Assembly (NCBI GenBank): GCA_009746045.1
Contig: RPFO01000080.1
Span: 10,986,923 to 11,050,922 of the forward strand
Origin: Mesostigma viride
Taxonomy: Eukaryota; Streptophyta; Mesostigmatophyceae; Mesostigmatales; Mesostigmataceae
Length of the DNA stretch: 64,000 bases
Reading direction: 5' to 3'
Part shown: piece after piece, positions 36,763-47,100 of the stretch
How positions within the stretch are numbered: position 1 is the first letter of the stretch
Layout of the letters: each line of letters starts with the position of its first letter
Notes under the pieces: generated by a model
What the model saw: the letters and a program-made list of their open reading frames with translations, nothing else
What the model was told of the DNA's origin: nothing
Database searches by the model: none
Position numbers and translations under genes: made by a program

Positions 36763-37343
36763 TAATATATATATTTAAAAAATATAATTACTTACAACAG
36801 AGTGAAATCACTCAAACCAAAGCAAACGCCCAGCTATAAACCTATAATATACAGAGCCATGTCAAAGCTCTATACTACGATAAGACCAATGGAAACGCCT
36901 AACGGGAGGAACCTAATAGCCCTGCTGCACCGCAAAATCAGCCCGCGTACGGCGGAGCATGATGTCAGCCATGGCCCGAGTCAGCGCCACCGACAAGCGC
37001 TGACGCCAATATGACGTCCAGGTCCGCGCCGACCATGGGGCCCGCTGGCCCTCCAGGTCCAGCCGGTCCTCCCGGAGCCGGCAACACTCCTTGAAGAAGG
37101 CGGAGGTCAGGGGCCCCATGGCCCCAAACTCCTCCAGGACAAAGGGCACCACACGATGGTGCCCGACGTCGCCATAGGCCAGGAGCTTGGCCCGCTCCGC
37201 CCGGTCCGCCGTGTAACCTGCCGTGAGGGAGGCCCCAGCCACGTGGCTAAGAGCCAAGGGCCGCGCCACCGAAACGTCAATAAGCAGATGCCGTCCACCC
37301 CCCTCAAAGTCCAGCACCACGATGTCAGGCCGGTGGTTGGGGT
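36763..37343 (-). mobile_element. RLE-1 LINE 3' part, minus strand
   Basis: Encodes the same endonuclease as 35389-35937, in inverted orientation, starting at PNHRPDIVVLDFEGGG and ending QQGY. The two copies are nearly identical and form an inverted repeat about 0.8 kb apart. The 5' truncation is at 37343, where the LINE-A tail resumes. Confidence 0.8.
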
Positions 37344-37500
37344 ATATATGAAGGATAGGTGGCAGGTAGTGATGAAGGAGACCACCCCCAAGTAAGTGGG
37401 GCCAGGCTCTGCTTGTGACCCAGTTTGGCATTCATAATAGCGATTCGGGCGGTGGTGCCCACAACGTACCTGTAACTAGGAAGTAGATAGCTTATTAATT
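37344..37500 (+). mobile_element. LINE-A 3' tail, continuation after the nested RLE block
   Basis: TATATATGAAGGATAGGTGG, GTAGTGATGAAGGAGACCAC and GCGATTCGGGCGGTGGTGCC match the end of the long LINE-A copy (46045-46170). It ends in a TTAATTAATTAATTA run. Confidence 0.8.
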
Positions 37501-37762
37501 AATTAATTACTAATTAAACACGTGCTCCCATAATGGGGATCGAGTCACGGGGCACCTACTATGAAGTGCTTCTAATTCCTGAGTGTGCACAACGGGTAGG
37601 GGGGCAGAGGCCAGAGGGCCCCCCCTTCCCTCATGCCACAGGCATATGCCACAGGGTGGTCCATCGGACCCGTCTAACTACTGAAATGAATATCCAGAGA
37701 CGCATAGTTGCTACTAAGGCTGGCGGATGTCTGTTGGCTATACTGGCTAGGCTGTAGGCATG

Positions 37763-37803
<41 letters not shown>

Positions 37804-38049
37804 ATTATTATTAGGAACATCACTCCGTTGGGAGTCAATGTAGCACATATCCCTGAGAAGGGGCATATGGCTTTTAATACATTCTAGGCTACTTCCTGCA
37901 AGGGTGGGAATGTAAGCGACCCTTGCTCTAGGTGCACCAGGGCACCTGCACCCTCATAATCTTCACACTATGCCCAGCTAAGGGGGAGTATGTTATGGCA
38001 TGCATGTAGGCATGCATGGGTACGTTCTACCCTGCATTGGGATTGCACT
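37501..38049. other. Intergenic segment with a short (ATT)n array
   Basis: No gene recognised. (TTA)n trinucleotides occupy about 37767-37814. The rest is unique sequence. Confidence 0.6.
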
Positions 38050-39438
38050 ACATTATGACGACTAGTCTAGGCCGTTGGGGGCTTCCGGCACAGCCAGTGG
38101 TTGCTGACGATCAGGTCCCCGCCCCTCGATCCAAAACACCTTGTTGGGCTTTTTTGGGTATTGCTTGTGGCGGAGGTACGCCAGCCACAGGTCGCGTCGC
38201 TGCTGAGTGGGGGTGAGGTCGTCGTCCAGCGTCCAGGAGAGGTCGTGCAGCTTCTTGCAGCACGAGAGGAACAGCCGAGGTTATCCTCATGATGGAACGG
38301 AAGCGGGTATAAAGCAGCTAGGACTGGTATGGGTGCCGTCTTGTCCCGTGAGTGGCCGGGGAAGGCGGTGCCCACGCGCAGTTCCAATCTACCTACGAGT
38401 TCCAGTTGGGTAAATAGCTTGCTCCTGAGCTCGAGCGGCCTCAAGAGACGTGGCCGTCTCCCCTGACTGCTGCTCGAAACGACGCAGTGCTCACCACTCG
38501 GCATTGGCGGCAACTGCGCGGTGGATGTCCTCGCGCGCTTCTGCTCGGCGTTGGTTGGGCTTCCAGCTCCTGCAGCTTCGTGGCGATGGCATCCATGGTC
38601 GAGGTGGTCGCTGACCGCATTATAGGTCCGCGTAGGAGTACGGCAGGAGGCTGCCATCTGCCGGCCGGGTGGGCTGGGCAGCGATGGTGGGCGTTGACTG
38701 TGACTGTGCTGCAATCTCAGGGACCTGTGCCGCCGGCCAGGGCCTCCGGCTCGGTTTGGGCGGTGATGGCGTCAATTAAGCTTCTCGACGAGCAGGCTGC
38801 CGGCACTTGCCCTCCACCTGATTTAGGCAAGAAACTATAGGGCGGCATGCGCCTCGGAAGCCCTGTGCTGCGGTTTGCAGCGCTGTGAGGTGCTCGGCCA
38901 GCGCTCGGGCAGGTCACGTGCTCCTCCAGCACTGCGAGGAGGCCGTCCTTGCAGAGGGAGGGAGCCGGTGCGGCTGCTGGCCGCGGGGGCGTGGGGGCTG
39001 GCTGGCCGGTTGCGGAGCGCAGCAAGGAGGTACGTCTTCTTCGTTGAGCTTAAAGTAGCTGGTCAGGATCAGCAGGCGCATGAACGGCTCCCCCGAGTGG
39101 TTGAGGAGCGACTGCACTTGCTTTTCGTCATCATCGTCGAAAACGCTTCCGTCAGGCTTAACAATCTTGCATTCCTGGACCAGGTACCGGACAACCTGGG
39201 CACACTGTGCCTTGGACAGAAATAGCCAATCGTGCAAGGAGACTACGTGTTCGTTGCCGGAGTAAAAGAGGCTCCCGTTATGCAGGTCGTGGCAAGGTTT
39301 CTTAGGTTCAGGCGAGGCGCTTGGCGATGGGTTGCAGCGGGTAATCCAGGCGGCTGAGCGAGAACCATTACGAGTGGGTAATTGGACTGGGAGCGGGCTC
39401 CTTTTCCAGACCTCAAATTTAGCTTTCGGAGTCGTCAT
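38050..39438 (-). pseudogene. Degenerate LINE ORF1-like sequence
   Basis: The frame starting at 39438 (MTTPKAKFEVWKRSPLPVQ) runs to 38914. Further down the minus strand, CCKKLHDLSWTLDDDLTPTQ, RRDLWLAYL and PNKVFWIEGRG appear near 38110-38270. The LDDDLTPTQ block is characteristic of ORF1 proteins of algal non-LTR elements. Several frame changes separate the parts, so the copy is dead. Which LINE family it belongs to is unclear. Confidence 0.55.
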
Positions 39439-39619
39439 AGCCTGAATCGTGTCAGGTGCGCGTAACTTTTGTTATATTGCGTTTCAGCCATAGCTGATTA
39501 TACTGGCGGGTGCACATCAAATGCGAGGGATCTGACTGAATTTGGGGCTCAGACGCAAAAGTTCTGAATTCCGCCGCCAGCCATTTTGCGTGGGCATGGG
39601 TTCTCAACACCCGCATTCG

Positions 39620-39935
39620 CCAGGCCTGGTCTACTAGATAGCTAGCATCATCCATTCCATGATTCCCATTCCCATCCCACTGAGGACTTTTTATACTTAC
39701 GTGACGCAGTCGCGTACAAATTAATTCATTATAGTGGGGGCTCCGCGTGTGACAAAGTTTGGCATGAATAGCGATTCCGGCCGTGGTGCCCGCACTGGCA
39801 ACCGTGTAACTACTAACTAGGAATTAGATAGCTCCACCATCCACCCCATTCCATATTCATTTCCCTGAGGACTTATGCTCACGTGACGCAATTACACGAC
39901 ACATGCAATTACGTGCAAAATTAAAGGTGCCCTTA
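39620..39935 (+). mobile_element. Two LINE-A 3' tails in tandem
   Basis: About 39620-39728 and 39735-39935 each carry the ATTCGGCCGTGGTGCCCGC and ACTGAGGACTT parts or their neighbours. The first has the hairpin as TACGTGACGCAGTCGCGTA (39699-39717), with one G-U pair; the second has a decayed form near 39883. Confidence 0.75.
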
Positions 39936-40847
39936 TCACATGGGGCCCCTAGCTGCATCTCAGCACTGGTTCCATGGACATCTGGAGCACCCCACGGCTC
40001 CCTACCTCGTCAAGTGACCCCATGAGCGTGGGTCACCTTACTGCTACCCCCCCACTGCAAAAATACTCCCCCGCTGCCAAACTACTCCCCAAAACTTCTC
40101 TTCTCCCCAAAAATTCTTTCCCCGTCAGCTCCCCAAATAACATGTACACTTCAACCCACAGAACCAGGGGGAAAAAAGAATCCAAAGATTAGGAAAACAG
40201 GCTGCCTTTGCGGCAGTTCCCGTGGACTCACCAAGTGGCCCATCAAAGCCAATAGATGACTGAGGATTGCCTTCAAAAAAAGATTGATAATTGCAATAAA
40301 ACTGTTCAGGAGCATCGGGACGAGAGAGGGAGGGCCACTCTGGGCAGTACCGGGCAACATGGGCCGCTATTTTATACTTAATAATGGTAACCCAAATAGG
40401 TGCACCAGTACGGGCTTCGCACCAAACTGGCCCACTGCAATTGATCCAATGAAATGCTCCCTTGGTTCGCTGCCCACCGCGCTCGATTGAGCCATCCGCA
40501 AGAAAGCGTACGCCCCAACAGCCTTCCCCATTAATACTATGCATAGGTAGCGACCCTTGCGCCGCCAAGCATTCAAGGATGCAAGTTTTCGAGAGCGAAC
40601 ATGCTGACCATGCTCGCCTCAAAGCCCGACAGCTCGCCCTTGAGTGAAGATATTATGGGCGGCGGGGCACGGCACCAATGGCACGGATGGACGGGCAGCA
40701 AGGCCAGGACACAGCCGGTCACCACAGTGCCTATAGTGTCACTATGCACTTCACGGTACCAAGGCGAGCGCAAGCCAGCCTCTAGCAATATACACACCCC
40801 ACGCCATTGTTGATTTGCTAATTTAGAAACGGGCAAAGTGTGCATCA
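39936..40847 (-). other. Region with an unrecognised minus-strand open frame
   Basis: The frame 40622-40125 reads GEGCWGVRFLADGSIERGG, GAFHWINCSGPVWCEARTG and RYCPEWPSLSRPDAPEQFYC without low-complexity sequence, which is longer and less biased than most noise here. It has no motif I recognise and no clear start. A second frame (40890-40573) overlaps it. It might be a transposon fragment or an exon of a separate gene; gene B ends just upstream. Confidence 0.3.
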
Positions 40848-41189
40848 TTACACGCTCGGGTAAAAACTCGGGGTCCCATTCATGATGCACTGGGCCCTGG
40901 GGGCCCCAGGCAAGGTAAACTCATGGTTGGGCTGCCGCGGCAGCTTGGACGTGGACGCCCTCTTGGCGCGCTTGCTCTTCTTATAGTAAATCTCCGTCTC
41001 CGGGTGCACAGGTATAGAGACCGACTCCTCGAGCTCCCTTCGGAGGTCCTCCTCGCTCGGCGACATGGGCGACACCGGCAGATCGATAGCACTAATGAGG
41101 TCTCGGGCCAGCTTGAGCGTGCGGGGGAAGAAGCGTGTGGAGAGCGCCGGGCTGGAGATTTGGTAGAGGTGCATTGGCTCTTGGACACC
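40848..41189 (-). CDS. Gene B exon equivalent to A15: end of C2 and tail
   Basis: [20 protein letters not shown] and FPRTLKLA are shared with A. The remaining 80 or so residues (for example YYKKSKRAKRASTSKLPRQP) are basic and Ser-rich, unlike the acidic tail of A. Stop GTG-TAA. Confidence 0.85.
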   Translation of the reverse strand, partial: GVQEPMHLYQISSPALSTRFFPRTLKLARDLISAIDLPVSPMSPSEEDLRRELEESVSIPVHPETEIYYKKSKRAKRASTSKLPRQPNHEFTLPGAPRAQCIMNGTPSFYPSV

Positions 41190-44100
41190 CTGCAGGAGAG
41201 GGTGTGGGGGGGGGGCGAGGGGGCCATGCATGAGGGGGGTGAGGATGAGAGAATGCACGTTCCGAGGTAACTTCAAGGTGAGGTGGATGGGGGAGACGGG
41301 TTGTCAGTCTAAAGCACCTAGTATATATATAGTATCTCTAGTATATGGTATCTCTTGTTAGTGTTGGCTTTGTTTATGTTTTATTGGGTGCCTTCACTCT
41401 GTATAAGAAATTATATTTTTTAATATATATACATTGAGAATGATTAATTACCGAGGTGAGATTGGCATGCAACATAAGGAAAACCCCGAAAAAAAGAAGA
41501 TCCCTAAAGAAATGAATAGTAATCTGACACGGACATCCAACGATCACGCCAGCTGCACAAGGTACAATGAACTGGTAACATCACAAAACTACGACACGCA
41601 GCAACATCGCTGCCGGCCCACCATGCAGGCCTGGGAGGGATCTAGACCGCAATTTTTATAATTTGGGTCGCGACAAAGTCGGCCCGGGTGCGGCGGAATA
41701 ACACATCAGCCACGGTGCGAGTGAGGGCGAGTGACAGGCGCTGCCGCCAATACGAGGACCACGTGCGGGCAGACCACGGGGCGGTCTGACCCTCGAGGTC
41801 CAGGCGGTCGTCACGGCGCTGGCAGCACTCATGGAAAACCGCCGTCTTGGGGCCCATGGCCCCGAACTCCTCAAGGACAAATGGGATGACCCGGTGGGGC
41901 CCCACATTGCCGTAGGAGGCAAACTTGTCGCGCTCAGCCACAGAGGCAGCAGCGCCGGCATCCGCAGCCGCCCGGAGGATGTGGCGACCGGAGAGCGGCC
42001 GAGCCACGGAGACATCGATGAGCAGGTGGCAACCCTGCCCGTCGTAGTCAAGCACGGTAAGGTCGGGGCGGTGGTTGGATGAGTAGAGGGCGGCCCCATG
42101 CATCCGCGTCCTCGCACTTGATGGTGGAGTGGGGAAAGACCGACCGAACCATGGCACACACCACCCGGAGGAGAGCATGCAGTATGGAGATAGACGAACC
42201 AGTTCTAGTTCTGCTGGACACCCATGCACGCGATGTAGTGCGTCCCAGTAGTATCTAGAGCAAGCCCGCAGCTGCCGCAGGACGCACCCACCGTGATGAG
42301 AGGTTGCGGGGCAAACAGCTGGTGGCGGAGGGCGATGGCGTAAAGGGCCGGAACCAGCGTGAAGAAAGGGGTCATGGGGAGGGCGCGCACGAATGCGGCC
42401 CCCACGCTCCCCTCAAGGGGAGCGGAGTGAAGCCAAGCCTTCCCCTGATCGTTCAAGCTCGCATGCTGACCCATCCAGTCGGCACAGTGTAGTATACCCG
42501 CGTAGGTCTTTTGTTGTTTTTCATGAACGCAGGCAGGGAAGACACTACATAGGACTGACGACAGTGGACACGCCGGGCGTGCCCCGGGGCAGGCGAAGGT
42601 GGACGGCCTGGGCGGGGCGGACGAGGTCGCAGGCCTGCTGGATCCCGAGGTAAGAATCCTGCACAGCCTGCACAAAGGGGAAGGGGGATGGGGTGACCAA
42701 GTCGGGAATGGCGCTGACGGCGCTGGGGACCAACCGGCGGATCTCTGCCCAGGCGTGATCGAGCAACAGAGCCAAGGAAGGTGGCAGGGGCGAGGCGGGC
42801 GGCGCGGGTGAGCCCACACCCGCCCATGTGGCAGGGGAGGGTGGCCAAGCGTATGGAGTGAGCTGGCAGGCTAGGGCTGCCTAGGCTGGGGAGGAGCACC
42901 TGCAAGGCGGCCTGAATGCGCTCGTTGTGGCCCTCCGCGGCATGCCGCACCAAGTGGGGGGAAGCGCCCCGGAGCCAGTGAACCACCCGCGGGTGGGCGC
43001 AAAACCAGAGGAGGAGCCCTTTGGTCTGGGGGTCCTTGAGGCGCGCCCAAGTCTCGAGGATGGCCTGACTATAGCCGAGGAAGTCAGGTGTACCAATACT
43101 GTAGGTGAGCCGGACAAACCCATAGATAGACAGATAGGGTGCCCGCGAGCCAAGAGGCGCTGAACCTTAATATCGGCCAATGATAGGTCCATTACCATGG
43201 AGTATTCGTTATTATTAGTGTGTCCCTTTCTGGTCCCTTTCCAACGCTCGCCGCCTTGTCGCGACTTTCCATGCCGTGGAAGGTCACTCGACCTTCGCCC
43301 TGACAGTGGGCGTCGGTTACACACCACACTCCGGCCATCCTGAACCAGATCGTCGCGCCTTCTTTGCTGAGCTGGAGAACCTGGCAAGCTCGACCCCTGG
43401 TCGCAACTACCTGGCGCTGCTCCTGGACGCCAACGCCACGCTTCCACCTGGTACCGGCGGATGTCAGCACGCCCCAGCTGGTACGGATCCCAATGACAAC
43501 ACTCGCCTTTTTTGCTTTCGTCATGTGACTTGGTGGCTGCCAACACTCGCTTCCCACATGGTCATGCTGATTTGGTCATGCACATCTCCCCCACCGGCGC
43601 TGTGCAACGCTGCCTTGGCTATGTTGTAATCTGCAAGCGCCACCAAGGATCTGTACTAGCTGCCCGCTCCCACGAGACCCCTCTGGTGCGTTCAGATCAC
43701 CGTCTTGTAACCGCCTGCATCCGCCTGCGCTTCCCCTCGCACCCCCGTACACGCGTGGCACTACCTGACCTGCGCAAACTACAGTTGCTTGAGAAATCTG
43801 ACGAAGCTCTGGAAGGCTTCCCCGACAAGCTCGCCCATAAGCGCGCCGCGGAGGCGTTCGTCGACGTGCTGGACCTCCCGGGCTGCCAGACCCAGCTGAC
43901 CGCCGCCGGCCCGGCCGCCGCCCTCCGGCACCTCGCTGGCAAGCTGCCCGCAGCTGGGACCATACTGCCTTCCCGGCGCCCGCCCCGGTTCACCGCCTGC
44001 ATCGGCTCCCTGCCGTCATCCAGGCCAGGCAAGCCCTGTGTGACAACCGCGACCCCGCCCGCTACGCCTCCCTCAAGGCAGAATACCACTCGGCCACCCG

Positions 44101-47100
44101 GCAGGCGACCGCCGAACGGGAGGACCTCCACATCCGCGAGTACCTCGCCCACCTCGAGGACCAACACGGCAAGTATGCTTGGGTTCGCCTGCGCCACGCC
44201 CAACGACCCGCTGGTGGCGCACAACCAGCGCGCCGGACGCTGCTGGGTTCGCCACAACAGCAGATGGACTTTTGGTACTCCTCCCAGTCTCGGCTGCTTG
44301 ATGGCCCCCAGCCCCCCCCGACGCTTGGTCTGTTGGCGGCCGGCCGTCCGGCGCCGGCGTTGGGTGTCCCGGCCCCGCCCACGCCTGCCGCCGCCGAGTC
44401 GGACTACACGTACCTTCCTCTTTCAAGGACCCTGGCCGACCCTGACGAGCTGCTGCCATTCACGGAGACCGAGTTATGCACCGTCGCCCGCCAGCTCCGC
44501 TTCTACGCTGCCGTTGGTCCCGACCAGCTCCCCGCACCGGTGGTTTAGCTGGCGGCGCTCACGCAGTTTCTGCTCAACGTCTGCAAGCAGCTTCTGCTGG
44601 CTGATGCCCCGTCTATCCCAGAATGGCAACACAGCTTCCGGGTGATGCTCTACAAAAACAAAGGTTCCCCTGACGACCCCGCCAACTACCGAGGAGTCTG
44701 CATCCAGAGCGCCGCGCTCGAGTTGTTCATGCGCATGATCCTCAACCACCTTCGTTCTGCTCTCGACCGTCACTTGGGGGAAAGCCAACTGGGGTTCCGG
44801 CCTGGTCGCAACACCGTCATGGCCATCTTCGTCGCGCGCCGCCTCATTGAGGAGATCGCACTCATGCAGCCTGGTGACTTTCCCGCCATCTTAATCTTCG
44901 TCGACTTTATCAAGGCATTCGACTCTGTGCTCTGGGACGCGCTTTGGGCCGTTCTTGCCCGCGCTCGCGTCTCCACCCCCCTGATTGCTGTCATCCGCTC
45001 GCTGTACGACGGGTCGACCACCTCAGTGCGCACTCAACACGGCAATACCCCGCCATGTCCACTGCAGACAGGCTTCTGGCAGGGCTGCGTCCTGTCACCG
45101 TACCTGTTGATTGTTGTAGTGGATTATGTTGTGCGCCAAGCACGTGCCCGCTTTGCTAGCATTGTTGGCCGTGCCCCTGGCCTCGAGATTCAGAACGAGC
45201 CCGGGGAAGGGGGGCCGACTAACAAGCAGAATTTACTCGCTGAGCTCATTTATGCCGACAACATCACGCACATTGAGCAGCCGGATTCTGCCCAACTTTG
45301 GCTGGACTGCCTGGCTCTCGAGGCCCGGGCTGTTGGTCTCGAAATCAGCCTCAAGACGGAAGCCATGGCCGTCGGCCTGGCCGCCCCCCCCCCTGAGCTC
45401 CGCCTGTTAGACGACACCCCAGTGCCCTTACCCGCTTCCGGTCTCTTCAAGCTGCTCGGCAGCTGGCTCCGGCTGCGAGGACGACGTGATGACCCGGATT
45501 GGTATGGCCTAGCTGGGCACAGCTCCACGAGCACCGTCGCTGGTACGTGGAGCGACCCCGTCCTGCCCCGGACTGTCAAACGCGACCTCTTCCAGGTCGT
45601 CATGCTGACCACCCTGACCTATGGAGCCGAGACGTGGACGCTGACGCAGGAGCTGGAGCAGCAACTCGACGGCACGGTCACCAAGAAGCTACGTAGTGTG
45701 CTCAATATACCATTTAGCCTGCACATTAGCCATGAGGACCTGTATGCTGCTTTACCATATGCTTCCCATATAATTAGGCACAGGCGCCTGGGCCTAGCCG
45801 GGCACCTCGCACGCAGAGATATCAGGTAGACACGATGGATAGCTCAGCAGGCACCAAGCCCGCCCAGCCTGGGCGTTTTGTTGTCACATGGCGTGCCCCG
45901 GGCCGAGCGCGGCCGGGGCGCCACCCGTGGACCTCTCGGCCGGGATAGGCTACCTGAGGCATGGAAATGTGTTGCCCACGTCGCCATGGGCTCACGCCAG
46001 GACAGCCCCCTGGCATGTCTGTCACGTGGAGGCAGATGGTTTGCAAGGATAGCTGGCAGGTAGTCATGAAGGAGACCACCCCCAAGTTAGAGGGGGCTCC
46101 GCGTGTGACCAAGTATGGCCTTCACAGTGATTCGGGCCGTGGTGCCCACAACCCCGTAACTAGGTCTTAGATAGCTAGAGCTCCCCTCCCCTCCCATAGC
46201 TCCCCTCCCATCCCATTTCCATCCCATCCCACTCTCGACTGTACTGAGGACTTACATGCTCACGTAACGCTGTTACGTGTTAACTAATCACTTAATTAGT
46301 TAATTAAGTAATTAAGTAATTAATCAATCCCTTTTACGGCATTACCGTTACTGGTATGCCCGAGATGACGTATATCGATTAATGGTACATAGGTCCATAA
46401 CTGGCATATTCATCGTGGTACCCTTTTCGGTATTACCGTCACTGGTATGTTCGTTATAGTGTATCCCTTTCTGGTAATACCATACTGGTATACTCAAGAT
46501 GACGGCAGAGGTCCTCTAAGGAATCTCGGCATCCAAAAGCTAGATATATAATGATTGAGAAAGTTACCTGAAAAAACTTCCCAAGTCAAGCGTCCACGAA
46601 CGCAAGAAAAAAGGAATTAGGGCATAGATAGCAGGTAAACTCAGTGGTAAAGCCCAGATGCAACAACACGCTCTACAAGAGTCGACAGGACTCAACTACA
46701 GAAAAGACAGCCCACTACACCATGCCGAACTCGGACCCAGGTAGAAGTCCCGGGGCCTGTCTAGGGGGCCTGTCTAGCAAGAAAATCTGCCCGGGTGGGG
46801 CGAAACAGGAGGTCCGCGACGGCCCGGGTTTAAGCCAAAGAGAGTCGCTGCCACCAGTAGGAGGACCAGGTGCGGGCTGACCACGGGGCGGTCTGGCCCT
46901 CGAGGTAGTAGAGCTGATCCTCGCGGAGCTGGCATCACTCGTGGAAGAATTCCGCGGTCTTACTAAGGGCCCATGGCGCCGAACTCTCCAAGAACGAAGG
47001 GGATGACACCGGCCCCACGCCCCCATAGGTGGCCATCTTTGCGCGCTCAGAAGTGGCCGCTGCACTGCCCGCGTCCGCCGTCGCCTGGAGAATGTGGCGT

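Noticed and set aside
41426-46345. A single Dualen-like LINE with both APE and restriction-like endonucleases
   Set aside because: The APE-bearing LINE-A and the RLE copies are in opposite orientation here and have separate, unrelated 3' tails that also occur alone elsewhere in the window.
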